64,000 nt of DNA, taken from contig NZ_JAERJA010000008.1 in assembly GCF_016827675.1 (NCBI RefSeq), positions 1-64,000 of the forward strand, written 5' to 3'. This DNA comes from Nocardioides limicola (lineage in GTDB: Bacteria; Actinomycetota; Actinomycetes; Propionibacteriales; Nocardioidaceae). How positions within the stretch are numbered: the stretch's first letter is position 1; every line of letters starts with the position of its first letter. A program made the position numbers and the translations under genes. Under the pieces are notes generated by a model, which worked only from the letters and a program-made list of their open reading frames with translations, was not told the DNA's origin and did no database searches. Positions 1 through 8,121 of the stretch are shown piece after piece.

Positions 1-52
1 GCCCCACCCTCCCGGATTGGGGGTTTGGGGCCGGCCGGGGTGGGGTTGGTGG

Positions 53-95
53 CCGGCCACAAACCCCACCTCGCCCGGCCACAAACCCCACCTCG
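53..95. repeat. Tandem pair of a 22-bp unit upstream of gatC
   Basis: The word CCGGCCACAAACCCCACCTC begins at 53 and again at 75, a 22-bp period. A partly complementary stretch (GGGGTTTGGGGCCGGCC) lies at 20-37, so the region could fold into a hairpin. Nothing else is seen in 1-178 before gatC. It may be a terminator or dispersed repeat belonging to the upstream gene, which lies outside the window. Confidence 0.55.
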
Positions 96-178
96 GACGC
101 TGCGGTCGACCCCGGGCCACCCGGTGGCGGTCAGGGCCGCCCCTGAGGTGCGGGCCTGCCACTCCTTAGGATGAGCCC

Positions 179-478
179 ATGCCTGAGATCTCCCGTGACG
201 AGGTGCGCCATCTGGCCGACCTCGCCCGGATCGACCTGTCCGACGCCGAACTGGACCACCTGGCCCCTCAACTCAACGTGATCCTTGAGTCGGTCGCGTC
301 CATCCAAGGCGTCGTCGGGGACGACGTGCCACCCACCTCGCACCCGCTGCCGCTGACCAACGTGTTCCGTGACGACGTGCCGGAGCCCTGCCTGACCGCC
401 GAGCAGGCGCTCTCGGGGGCCCCTGCCGCCGAAGCACAGCGGTTCAGCGTGCCGCGGATCCTGGGAGACGAACAGTGA
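179..478 (+). CDS. gatC: Asp-tRNA(Asn)/Glu-tRNA(Gln) amidotransferase subunit C
   Basis: Small subunit of the GatCAB transamidosome, which converts mischarged Glu-tRNA(Gln) and Asp-tRNA(Asn) to the correct amidated forms; GatC stabilises GatA on GatB. The 99-residue product has the family length and opening pattern ([19 protein letters not shown]...) and the C-terminal VPRIL-type end. The ATG is preceded by a purine stretch (AGGATGAG). Its stop overlaps the GTG start of gatA (GTGA), so the two are translationally coupled. It is the first gene of a gatC-gatA-gatB operon, the usual order in actinobacteria. Confidence 0.95.
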   Translation: MPEISRDEVRHLADLARIDLSDAELDHLAPQLNVILESVASIQGVVGDDVPPTSHPLPLTNVFRDDVPEPCLTAEQALSGAPAAEAQRFSVPRILGDEQ

Positions 479-2082
479 ACGACCTGATCAAGAAGTCCGC
501 CGCCGAACTCGCCGAACTCCTCGCCGCGGGCGAGATCACCTCGGTCGAGCTCACGCAGGCCCACCTCGACCGGATCGCCGAGGTCGACGGCGACGCCGAC
601 AGCGGCGTGCACGCCTTCCTGCATGTCGACGCCGACGGGGCGCTCGCCCAGGCACGCGCCTCGGATGCGCGCCGCGGGGCCGGCCAGCCCGCACACCGGC
701 TCGACGGCGTACCGATCGCGGTCAAGGACGTGCTCGCCACCACCGGCCTGCCCACCACCTGCGGTTCCAAGATCCTGCAGGGCTGGGTGCCGCCGTACGA
801 CGCGACCGTGGTGGCCAAGGTCAAGGCGGCCGGCCTGCCGATCCTGGGCAAGACCAACATGGACGAGTTCGCGATGGGTTCCTCCACCGAGCACTCCGGC
901 TACGGCCCCACCCGCAACCCGTGGGACCTGACCCGGATCCCGGGCGGCTCCGGCGGTGGGTCCGCCGCCGCGGTGGCCTCGTACGAGGCGCCGCTCGCGC
1001 TCGGCACCGACACCGGCGGCTCGATCCGCCAGCCGGGCGCGGTCACCGGCACGGTCGGCGTGAAGCCCACCTACGGCGGGGTCTCCCGCTACGGCCTGGT
1101 GGCGCTGGCGAACAGCCTCGACCAGGTCGGGCCCGTCACCCGCACCGTGCTCGACTCGGCGGTGCTGCACGAACTCATCGGCGGCCACGACCGACGCGAC
1201 TCCACCTCCATCGACCAGCCCGTCGGCGCCTACGTGCAGGCAGCCGAGCAGGGTGCCGCCGGTGACCTGAGCGGCCTCAAGGTAGGCGTGATCAGCGAGC
1301 TCGCCGGCGACGGCTGGCAGCCCGGAGTGATGAGCCGCTTCGACGAATCGGTCCAACTGCTCGTCGAAGCCGGCGCCGAGGTCGTCGAGGTCTCCTGCCC
1401 CAACTTCGTGCATGCCCTGGCGGCGTACTACCTGATCCTGCCCGCCGAAGCCTCCTCCAACCTCGCCAAGTTCGACGCGATGCGCTACGGGCTGCGGGTC
1501 ACCCCCGAGGGGAACCCCAGCGCCGAGGACGTGATGCGCGCCACCCGTGACGCCGGCTTCGGCGACGAGGTCAAGCGCCGGATCATCATCGGCACCTATG
1601 CCCTCTCCTCCGGCTACTACGACGCCTACTACGGCCAGGCGCAGAGGGTCCGCACCCTGATCGCCCGCGACTTCGCCGCAGCCTTCGAGCAGGTCGACGT
1701 ACTGGTCAGCCCCACCGCGCCGACCACCGCATTCAAGCTGGGGGAGAAGCTCGACGACCCGATGGCGATGTACATGAACGACCTCGCCACCATCCCCGCC
1801 AATCTGGCCGGTGTCCCCGGCATCTCGGTGCCCAGCGGGCTGGCCGACGAGGACGGTCTGCCGGCCGGTTTCCAGGTGCTCGCACCGGTGCTCGCCGACG
1901 ACCGCCTCTACCGCGTCGGAGCCGCACTCGAGGCGCGCCTGGTGAAGGCGTGGGGCGGTCCACTCCTGGACCGGGCACCGGGTCTCGATACACCCGGCTC
2001 GTCCCTCGCCGGGCACTCGACCACCGAGGCCGCTCCCGGCTCGTCCCTCGCCGGGCACTCGACCACCGAGGAGATGGCATGA
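475..2082 (+). CDS. gatA: Asp/Glu-tRNA amidotransferase subunit A, with repeat-encoded C-terminal tail
   Basis: Amidase-signature enzyme that hydrolyses glutamine and passes ammonia to GatB. Visible elements are the Lys of the catalytic triad ([12 protein letters not shown], near residue 80), the glycine/serine-rich signature [11 protein letters not shown] (near 160) and the catalytic serine loop [12 protein letters not shown] (near 180). The GTG start at 475 overlaps the gatC stop. At 535 residues it is about 30 longer than usual. The extra C-terminal part reads [11 protein letters not shown] twice and is encoded by two identical 35-bp copies of a dispersed hairpin repeat also found around 62-63 kb. 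The tail is therefore probably a non-functional, tolerated insertion. The stop overlaps the gatB ATG (ATGA). Confidence 0.95.
   Translation: MNDLIKKSAAELAELLAAGEITSVELTQAHLDRIAEVDGDADSGVHAFLHVDADGALAQARASDARRGAGQPAHRLDGVPIAVKDVLATTGLPTTCGSKILQGWVPPYDATVVAKVKAAGLPILGKTNMDEFAMGSSTEHSGYGPTRNPWDLTRIPGGSGGGSAAAVASYEAPLALGTDTGGSIRQPGAVTGTVGVKPTYGGVSRYGLVALANSLDQVGPVTRTVLDSAVLHELIGGHDRRDSTSIDQPVGAYVQAAEQGAAGDLSGLKVGVISELAGDGWQPGVMSRFDESVQLLVEAGAEVVEVSCPNFVHALAAYYLILPAEASSNLAKFDAMRYGLRVTPEGNPSAEDVMRATRDAGFGDEVKRRIIIGTYALSSGYYDAYYGQAQRVRTLIARDFAAAFEQVDVLVSPTAPTTAFKLGEKLDDPMAMYMNDLATIPANLAGVPGISVPSGLADEDGLPAGFQVLAPVLADDRLYRVGAALEARLVKAWGGPLLDRAPGLDTPGSSLAGHSTTEAAPGSSLAGHSTTEEMA
1981..2069 (+). repeat. 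Two hairpin repeats (family 2) inside the 3' end of gatA
   Basis: Two identical 35-bp units at 1993-2027 and 2035-2069, 42 bp apart, which keeps the reading frame. Each contains CCCGGC-TCGTCCCTC-GCCGGG followed by CACTCGACCACCGA, and the array starts with GGTCTCGATACAC. The same layout, with stem CCGCC/GGCGG and loop TCGTTCCTC, occurs at 62.9-63.3 kb and inside the HNH gene. The stem changes compensate while the loop stays nearly constant. Confidence 0.85.
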
Positions 2083-3575
2083 ACACCGCGAACCTGCTCG
2101 GATTCGATGAGGTGCTGGAGCGGTTCGACCCCGCCCTCGGCCTCGAGGTGCACGTCGAACTGCACACCGCCACCAAGATGTTCTGCGGCTGCCCGACCAC
2201 CTTCGGCGGCGAGCCCAACAGCCAAGTCTGCCCGGTCTGCCTCGGCTTGCCGGGCGCGATGCCGGCAGTGAACGTGAAGGCCGTGGAGTCGGCCATCCGG
2301 ATCGGTCTGGCGCTCAACTGTCAGATCGCCGAATGGTGCCGCTTCGCCCGGAAGAACTACTTCTACCCGGACATGCCGAAGAACTTCCAGACCTCCCAGT
2401 ACGACGAGCCGATCTGCTTCGACGGCTACATGGACGTCGACGTGGACGGCGAGACCTTCCGGGTGGAGATCGAACGCGCCCACATGGAGGAGGACACCGG
2501 CAAGTCCTCCCACATCGGTGGCGCGACCGGCCGGATCCACGGCGCCGACTACTCGCTGGTCGACTACAACCGCGCCGGCATCCCGCTGATCGAGATCGTG
2601 ACCCGGCCGATCACCGGAGCCGGCGACAAGGCCCCGGCCGTGGCCCGTGCCTACGTCGCCCAGTTGCGGGACCTGATCGTGGCTCTCGATGTCTCCGACG
2701 CCCGGATGGACCAAGGGTCGATCCGGGCCGACGTGAACCTGTCACTGGCGCCGAAGGGGCAGGACACCCTCGGCACCCGCACCGAGACCAAGAACGTGAA
2801 CTCGCTGCGCTCGGTCGAGCGGGCGGTCCGCTTCGAGATGCAGCGACACGGCGCCATCCTGGCCGACGGCGGGTCCATCCTCCAGGAGACCCGGCACTGG
2901 CACGAGGACACCGGCATCACCACCAGCGGCCGGGAGAAGTCCGACGCCGAGGACTACCGCTACTTCCCCGAACCCGACCTGGTGCCCGTCGCACCGTCGC
3001 GGGAATGGGTCGAGGAACTGCGTGGCACGCTGCCCGAGAACCCGACCGTGAAGCGGGCCCGACTGCAGGCCGAATGGGGCTTCTCCGACCTGGAGATGCG
3101 TGACACCGTCGGCGCCGGGGCGCTGCTCCTGGTCGAGGCGACCATCGCCGCCGGCGCCTCCGCGCAGAGCGCGCGGAAGTGGTGGCTGGGCGAGTTGGCC
3201 CGCCGCGCCAATGACACCGACACGTCGATCGACGCCCTCGGCGTCACCCCGGCCGACGTGGCCGCCGTCCAGCAACTCGTGGACGCCAAGACCATCAACG
3301 ACAAGCTGGCGCGCAAGGTCTTCGAAGGCCTGTACGCCGGCGAGGGCACCCCCGCCGAGATCGTCGAGAAGCGCGGCCTGGCGGTGGTCTCCGACGAGGG
3401 GGCCCTGTCGACCGCGGTCGATGTCGCGATCGCCGCCAACCCCGACATCGCCGACAAGATCCGCGACGGCAAGGTCGCCGCCGCCGGCGCGCTCATCGGC
3501 GCGGTGATGAAGGAGATGCGGGGCCAGGCCGACGCCGGACGGGTCCGTGAGTTGATCCTGGAGAAGTTGAGCTGA
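2079..3575 (+). CDS. gatB: Asp/Glu-tRNA amidotransferase subunit B
   Basis: tRNA-binding and kinase subunit of GatCAB, which activates the mischarged aminoacyl-tRNA carboxylate and accepts ammonia from GatA. From the ATG at 2079 the product has 498 residues, the family length. It opens with the conserved [19 protein letters not shown] segment, a zinc-type cysteine cluster (MFCGCP...VCPVCLG), and [13 protein letters not shown] plus [14 protein letters not shown]. The C-terminal YqeY-like helical domain ends with [20 protein letters not shown]. The start is chosen because an upstream in-frame extension is only antisense-like Arg/Pro sequence and the ATG overlaps the gatA stop by four bases. It is the last gene of the operon; a cobalamin riboswitch follows. 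Confidence 0.95.
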   Translation: MNTANLLGFDEVLERFDPALGLEVHVELHTATKMFCGCPTTFGGEPNSQVCPVCLGLPGAMPAVNVKAVESAIRIGLALNCQIAEWCRFARKNYFYPDMPKNFQTSQYDEPICFDGYMDVDVDGETFRVEIERAHMEEDTGKSSHIGGATGRIHGADYSLVDYNRAGIPLIEIVTRPITGAGDKAPAVARAYVAQLRDLIVALDVSDARMDQGSIRADVNLSLAPKGQDTLGTRTETKNVNSLRSVERAVRFEMQRHGAILADGGSILQETRHWHEDTGITTSGREKSDAEDYRYFPEPDLVPVAPSREWVEELRGTLPENPTVKRARLQAEWGFSDLEMRDTVGAGALLLVEATIAAGASAQSARKWWLGELARRANDTDTSIDALGVTPADVAAVQQLVDAKTINDKLARKVFEGLYAGEGTPAEIVEKRGLAVVSDEGALSTAVDVAIAANPDIADKIRDGKVAAAGALIGAVMKEMRGQADAGRVRELILEKLS

Positions 3576-3589
3576 GCCGCGGCGTAGAC

Positions 3590-3735
3590 TTGCGCGGTCC
3601 CCACCCGGGGGCACCATGCCGACAGGCATGACCGATCCACGCCCGCAGCAGGGGAAGCCGGTCCGAATCCGGCGCTGACCCGCAACCGTAGGCCGAGCCC
3701 AGGCTCGGCGAGCCGGAGAACCTGCCGCGACGCGT
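3590..3735 (+). promoter_or_regulatory. Cobalamin (adenosylcobalamin-type) riboswitch aptamer
   Basis: The 235-bp gap after gatB carries the conserved core of B12 riboswitches: AGGGGAAGCCGGT at about 3648, then AATCCGGCGCTGACCCGC and AACCGTA, and further on the B12-box-like segment GAGCCGGAGAACCTGCCGCG near 3709-3728. Known riboswitches of this class bind cobalamin and repress B12 uptake or synthesis genes when the vitamin is plentiful. It controls the five-gene operon starting at 3811 and is the main evidence that the operon handles cobalamin. The outer limits of the aptamer are approximate. Confidence 0.9.
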
Positions 3736-3778
3736 CCTCATCCAACGCTGTCGAGGAAGAACAGTGGGAGGGCTGACT

Positions 3779-3803
3779 CCTTCCCCCTGCAGCAGCGGGA
3801 AGG
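3779..3803 (+). promoter_or_regulatory. Riboswitch expression platform: hairpin hiding the Shine-Dalgarno
   Basis: CCTTCCC at 3779-3785 is complementary to GGGAAGG at 3797-3803. The latter is the start of the GGGAAGGAAG ribosome binding site for the gene at 3811. No T-tract follows, so control is likely at translation: with ligand bound the hairpin would hide the ribosome binding site. That is inference from the pairing alone. Confidence 0.65.
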
Positions 3804-3810
3804 AAGTTCG

Positions 3811-4845
3811 ATGAAGCGGTTCGCCACACTCGTCACCGGCACCGTCATGATCGCCGCGCTCGCCGGCTGTGGCGCCGACGTGGAGTTCGACGCCGAGGCC
3901 GCTCACGATGCCGCCGCCTGGCTGCCCACTCAGCTCACCGACGGCACCGTGGTCAACGAGGAGTTCGAGTTCGTCGACTACGGGCTCACCATCGACCTCG
4001 GGATGGCACTCTCGGCGATCGGCGGCCACGACGACACCCTGGACGCGATCACCGTCGCGCTGGCGTCCGGGATCGCGTCGTACACCACCGGGGTGGACTG
4101 GGGCCTCGAGGACGTGTACTCCGGTGCGGTGGCCAAGGCTGCCGCGTTCGCCCTGCAGCATGGTCAGGACGCCCGTGACTTCGGTGGCATCGACCTGATC
4201 GCCGGCCTGGAGGCGCTGGTCGCCGAGGACGAACCCGTCACGGGGCGGATCGCCGACGGTGCCGCCGACGACTTCGCGAACACGGTCGGACAGATCTTCG
4301 CAGCCCGGGCGCTGTCGGACGCAGGTTCGGAGCGGGCCGGCGACGTGGTGGACTTCCTCCTCGCCCAGCAGTGCGACAACGGGGGCTTCCGGACCTTCTT
4401 CGCCGAGGACAAGACCGACAGCGAGCAGGGCTGCACCGACCCCGGCTCGGCTGCCGTGGACACCACCGCGCTGGCGATCATCCTGCTCGAGGAGATCGGC
4501 ATCGACGACGAGCTCGACGCGGCCAGTGCCTGGCTGCGCGACCAGCAGGCCGACGACGGCTCCTTCGCCGGAGACGAGAGCGCCAACGCGAACTCCACCG
4601 GTCTCGCCGGATGGGCCTTCGGAGTCCTCGGCGAGGTCGAGGCCGCCAGCGCAGCCGCCGGTTGGCTGCAGCGACTGCAGGTCACCGAGGAGTGCGCCAG
4701 CGAACTCGTCGGCGCCATCGCGCTGGACGCCGACGTCCTCGAGGCCGGCTGCGCCGACGGGGTCACTGCCGAGACCAGCGACCAGTGGCGTCGATCCACC
4801 GCCCAGGCGGCTCCGGCGCTGCTGTGGGGGCCGAAGGCCGGATGA
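3811..4845 (+). CDS. Lipoprotein with prenyltransferase/squalene-cyclase-like helical repeats; proposed cobalamin-binding alpha/alpha-barrel
   Basis: The 344-residue product begins with a lipoprotein signal (LAGC lipobox, Cys at about residue 20), so it should be anchored on the outer face of the membrane. The rest is helical with repeats of the squalene-cyclase/prenyltransferase type (LLAQQCDNGGF near 190 and LRDQQADDGSF near 250). The alpha6/alpha6 barrel of vertebrate intrinsic factor and transcobalamin belongs to the same fold class. It is the first gene behind the cobalamin riboswitch, with a strong GGGAAGGAAG ribosome binding site, and overlaps the next gene by ATGA. I infer a surface cobalamin-binding role; a true terpene cyclase is unlikely, since no DXDD-like acidic motif is evident. 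Confidence 0.75.
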   Translation: MKRFATLVTGTVMIAALAGCGADVEFDAEAAHDAAAWLPTQLTDGTVVNEEFEFVDYGLTIDLGMALSAIGGHDDTLDAITVALASGIASYTTGVDWGLEDVYSGAVAKAAAFALQHGQDARDFGGIDLIAGLEALVAEDEPVTGRIADGAADDFANTVGQIFAARALSDAGSERAGDVVDFLLAQQCDNGGFRTFFAEDKTDSEQGCTDPGSAAVDTTALAIILLEEIGIDDELDAASAWLRDQQADDGSFAGDESANANSTGLAGWAFGVLGEVEAASAAAGWLQRLQVTEECASELVGAIALDADVLEAGCADGVTAETSDQWRRSTAQAAPALLWGPKAG

Positions 4846-5408
4846 TCCGCGCGGCCACGCTGGTCGGGGTGGTCGTCGGGACCCTGTTCCCGGTGGCCGC
4901 ATCGACGGCCGTGCCCGTGTCGGTGACGGTGCCGCGATGCGCCGGGATCAGCGTCGTCGTCGACGCCACCCCGCTGGCCGGGGAACGCGTCGTACGCTGC
5001 GTCGAGTCGACTGAGCCGCTGCTGGCCGGCGCCGCGTTCACCGAGGCCGGATTCTCCCTGGAACGGGTACGACGGCTCCCCGGCGCGGTCTGCCGGATCG
5101 ACGGGCTGCCTGCGGACCTGGCATGTGTGAACATGCCGCCCGCCGACGGCTACTGGAAGCTCTACTGGGCGCCGGCGGATGCGGACTGGAGCTATGCCAG
5201 CCTGGGCGTGGACAGCCTGGAGATCCCGGTCGGCGGCGCGGTCGGGTTCAGTTGGCCCGGCGCGGAGCCGTCCCTCGCCACGTCCACGGGCGAGGACGCC
5301 GAGGAGGGCGACGACGGCGGGGTGCCGGACGCCGTGGTGTGGGCGGGGATCGCCGTGGTGCTGGGGGCGCTGGCGTTGCTGATCCAGCTGCGCCGGAGAC
5401 GGCCGTGA
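4842..5408 (+). CDS. Membrane-anchored transcobalamin beta-domain-like protein (DUF4430 / SCO2322-like)
   Basis: A 188-residue protein with an N-terminal signal peptide (to about residue 28), an exported domain with four cysteines, the patch DGYWKLYWAPADADWSYASL near 105-125, an acidic linker (EDAEEGDDGG), and a C-terminal membrane helix ending in RRRRP. The YWxxYW...W.YAS.G pattern resembles the actinobacterial SCO2322 family and the small beta domain (DUF4430) that closes over B12 in transcobalamin. Position directly after the helical-repeat lipoprotein suggests the two act as a two-part cobalamin clamp. Family assignment is from memory of motifs, not a search. The start codon overlaps the upstream stop by four bases. 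Confidence 0.68.
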   Translation: MIRAATLVGVVVGTLFPVAASTAVPVSVTVPRCAGISVVVDATPLAGERVVRCVESTEPLLAGAAFTEAGFSLERVRRLPGAVCRIDGLPADLACVNMPPADGYWKLYWAPADADWSYASLGVDSLEIPVGGAVGFSWPGAEPSLATSTGEDAEEGDDGGVPDAVVWAGIAVVLGALALLIQLRRRRP

Positions 5409-6496
5409 CCCGGCTGGCCCGGGACCTACACCCGGTGGCCTGGTGGGTCTGGGCGATCGGGCTCAGCATCGCCGCCTCACTGACCACCAACCCGGTCATC
5501 CTGCTCACCGTTGTCGGCTGCGCGGTGACCGTGGTGTGGAGACGTCGCTCCGACCAGCCGTGGGCACGCGCCTTCCGGCTCTACTGCTGGCTGGCGGTGG
5601 CGGTGGTGGTGATCCGGGTGCTGTTCCGGATCCTGCTCGGCGGCTCCCACGGCAGCCACCTGTGGTGGGATCTGCCGCAGTTGCGGCTCTGGCCCACCGA
5701 CCTGATCCTGCTCGGGCCGGTCACCGGCGAATCACTCCTCTTCAGCCTCTACGACGGGATGCGGCTCGCGGCACTGCTGCTGTGCATCGGCGCGGCCAAT
5801 GCGCTGGCGAACCCGAAACGTCTGCTCAAGTCGCTGCCCCCGGCGCTCTACGAGATCGGCACCGCGCTGGTGGTCGCGGTCACCGCGATCCCGCAACTGG
5901 CCGACAGCGTCCGCCGGGTGCGGGCCGCGCAGGCGCTCCGTCCGGGACCCCGCGGCCGGGTCGGGCGACTGCGCAGGTTCCTGGTGCCGGTGCTCGAGGA
6001 CGCCTTGGAACGGTCCCTGGCGCTGGCCGCCGGCATGGACGCCCGCGGATATGGACGCACCGGTGACCTGACGGCACGGCAGCGGCTGGTCACCGGCGCG
6101 CTGATGCTGGCCGGGCTGCTCGGGGTCTGCCTCGGCGTGTACGCCGTCCTGGACGGCACCGTGCCCGGTGTGGTGGCGCATCCGTTGCTGCTCGGCGGAG
6201 TTGCGGTGGCGCTGATCGGGCTCACCCATGCCGGGCGCACCGTCACCCGGACCCGGTACCGGCCCGACCGATGGCGGACCCCGGAGCTGCTGGTGGCCGG
6301 CAGCGGCCTGATGGTCGGCGTGACCGGCGTGCTGCTGGCGCGCCTCGACGTCGTCGTGGCACACCCGGCGCCGATGTCCTGGCCCGGCGTACCGGGACCG
6401 GTCCTGGTCGCCCTGTTGATCGGCGTACTCCCGGCGGTGCTGGCACCGCCAGCCACCCGCGCGGAGACGCGAGCCCCGGTCGAGGTGGCGGCATGA
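5405..6496 (+). CDS. ecfT: ECF transporter transmembrane (T) component
   Basis: CbiQ/EcfT-type integral membrane coupling protein of energy-coupling-factor vitamin transporters. The 363-residue product has several hydrophobic segments and the family's cytoplasmic Ala-Arg-Gly coupling motifs: VRRVRAAQALRPG near 177-190 and AAGMDARGYGRTG near 215. These touch the two ATPase domains. The GTG start overlaps the upstream stop (GTGA), and the gene lies inside the riboswitch-controlled operon next to its ATPase and S component. An extra C-terminal pair of helices (residues ~230-350) follows the core domain. Confidence 0.88.
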   Translation: MTRLARDLHPVAWWVWAIGLSIAASLTTNPVILLTVVGCAVTVVWRRRSDQPWARAFRLYCWLAVAVVVIRVLFRILLGGSHGSHLWWDLPQLRLWPTDLILLGPVTGESLLFSLYDGMRLAALLLCIGAANALANPKRLLKSLPPALYEIGTALVVAVTAIPQLADSVRRVRAAQALRPGPRGRVGRLRRFLVPVLEDALERSLALAAGMDARGYGRTGDLTARQRLVTGALMLAGLLGVCLGVYAVLDGTVPGVVAHPLLLGGVAVALIGLTHAGRTVTRTRYRPDRWRTPELLVAGSGLMVGVTGVLLARLDVVVAHPAPMSWPGVPGPVLVALLIGVLPAVLAPPATRAETRAPVEVAA

Positions 6497-8121
6497 TCGA
6501 GTTCCGCGATGTGTCGGTGACCTTCGACGGCAACCCTGCGTTGACCGGTGTCGACCTGAGCCTGGCCGAGGGGGAGCTGGGACTGGTGGCCGGGCGCACC
6601 GGCGCCGGGAAGTCCACGCTGCTCGGGGTGGTCACCGGGGCGGTGCCTCGGTTCACCGGCGGCGAGCTGAGAGGCGACCTGCTGGTCGACGGCGTCTCGG
6701 TGATCGAACTGCCGCCCCGGGAGCGTGCCCATCTGATCGGTGCGGTGGCCCAGGATCCGGCGGCCGGGTTCGTCACCGACAGCGTCGAGGAGGAGCTCGC
6801 CTATGGGATGGAGCAACTGGGGTTGACCCAGGCCACCATGCGCCGACGGGTGGAGGAGACCCTGGACCTGCTCGGCATCGCCGACCTGCGGCATCGCGAA
6901 CTGCGCACCCTGTCCGGTGGTGAGCAGCAACGGGTGGCGATCGGGTCGGTGCTCACCATGCACCCGCAGGTGCTGGTGCTCGACGAACCCACCTCGGCGC
7001 TGGATCCGACGGCAGCCGAGGACGTGCTGGCCACCCTCTCCCGGTTGGTGCACGACCTCGGCCTCACGGTGCTGCTCGCCGAGCACCGACTGGAGCGGGT
7101 GATCCCGTTCGCCGACCGGATCTGCTTGGTCGCCGACGGACGGGTGCGGATCGGCGAGCCGGCCGCGATGCTGGCGGATGCGCCGATCGCGCCGCCGATC
7201 GTGGAGTTGGGCCGGGCCCTCGGCTGGTCGCCGTTGCCCCTCACGGTGCGTGATGCACGCCGGCTGGCGCGGCAGACGCCCCTCGGGGTGGACAAGGCCC
7301 AACTCGGCGCGGATAGGGCCCGACTCGGTGCGGATAGGGCCCAACTCGGGGCGGATAAGGCCCAACTCGGGGTGGTGGTGGCCCGAGGGGTGAGCGTCGC
7401 GCACGGGACCCGGACGGTGCTCAGCGACGTGGACCTCACCCTGGCCGCGGGGGAGGTGACCGCGCTGATGGGTCGCAACGGCTCCGGCAAGTCCACCCTG
7501 CTGTGGACCCTCCAGGGCGGTCGAGCCCGGCGCTCGGGCACCGTCAGTACGCCGGCCGGCGACCCGGCTCGGATGGCGACGGCGGAGCGACGGCGCACCG
7601 TGGCGCTGGTGCCGCAGACGGCCGCGGACCTGCTCTACCTGGAGACCGTGGCCGCCGAGTGTGAGGCAGCCGACGAGGGCAACGACACGTCTGCCGGGCG
7701 GTGCCGGTCGATCCTGGACTCGCTGGTGCCGGGCATCCCGGGGGACCGGCACCCGCGCGACCTGTCCGAGGGCCAACGGCTCGCGTTGGCGCTGGCGGTG
7801 GTGTTGACCAGCGACCCCGATGCGCTGCTGCTCGACGAGCCCACCCGGGGACTCGACTACCCCGGCAAGCGAGCGCTGGGCAGCCACCTGTCCCGATTGG
7901 CTGCGGACGGATTGGCGGTGCTGGTGGCCAGCCACGACGTCGAGTTCGTCGCCCAGGTCGCCGACCGGGTGCTGGTGCTCGCTGACGGAGAGGTGGTCTC
8001 GGCCGGGCCGGTGCGAGACGTGGTCGCCGAGTCCCCGTCGTTCGCCCCGCAGGTCACCAAGATCCTCGGCCCACCGTGGCTGACCGTCGACGAGGTGGTC
8101 GCGGCCCGGGAGCGCGCATGA
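6493..8121 (+). CDS. ecfA: ECF transporter ATPase, two ABC domains fused (A-A')
   Basis: A 542-residue tandem ABC protein that powers the ECF importer. The first domain has Walker A GRTGAGKST (near 36), signature LSGGEQQR and Walker B VLVLDEPTSALD. The second has Walker A GRNGSGKST (near 330), a degenerate signature LSEGQRLALA and Walker B LLLDEPTRGLD. Most ECF systems encode two separate ATPases; this is a fusion. The linker near residues 265-300 reads as heptads LGADRAQ/LGADKAQ, encoded by four copies of a 21-bp dispersed repeat found elsewhere only between genes. The ATG overlaps the EcfT stop by four bases. Confidence 0.92.
   Translation: MIEFRDVSVTFDGNPALTGVDLSLAEGELGLVAGRTGAGKSTLLGVVTGAVPRFTGGELRGDLLVDGVSVIELPPRERAHLIGAVAQDPAAGFVTDSVEEELAYGMEQLGLTQATMRRRVEETLDLLGIADLRHRELRTLSGGEQQRVAIGSVLTMHPQVLVLDEPTSALDPTAAEDVLATLSRLVHDLGLTVLLAEHRLERVIPFADRICLVADGRVRIGEPAAMLADAPIAPPIVELGRALGWSPLPLTVRDARRLARQTPLGVDKAQLGADRARLGADRAQLGADKAQLGVVVARGVSVAHGTRTVLSDVDLTLAAGEVTALMGRNGSGKSTLLWTLQGGRARRSGTVSTPAGDPARMATAERRRTVALVPQTAADLLYLETVAAECEAADEGNDTSAGRCRSILDSLVPGIPGDRHPRDLSEGQRLALALAVVLTSDPDALLLDEPTRGLDYPGKRALGSHLSRLAADGLAVLVASHDVEFVAQVADRVLVLADGEVVSAGPVRDVVAESPSFAPQVTKILGPPWLTVDEVVAARERA
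7297..7380 (+). repeat. 21-bp repeat array (family 1) inside the ECF ATPase gene
   Basis: Four consecutive 21-bp units start at 7297, 7318, 7339 and 7360, each beginning GCCCAACTCGG or GCCCGACTCGG followed by (C/T/G)GCGGATA(A/G)G. The last unit degenerates after GCCCAACTCGGGG. Because 21 is a multiple of three the array stays in frame and encodes a heptad. The same unit builds the intergenic arrays at 16916-17012 and 18120-18235. Confidence 0.9.

Noticed and set aside
268..2058. Long open frame on the minus strand opposite gatA
   Set aside because: It is a shadow of high-GC codon bias: low-complexity Gly/Val/Arg sequence with no motif, and gatA is certain.
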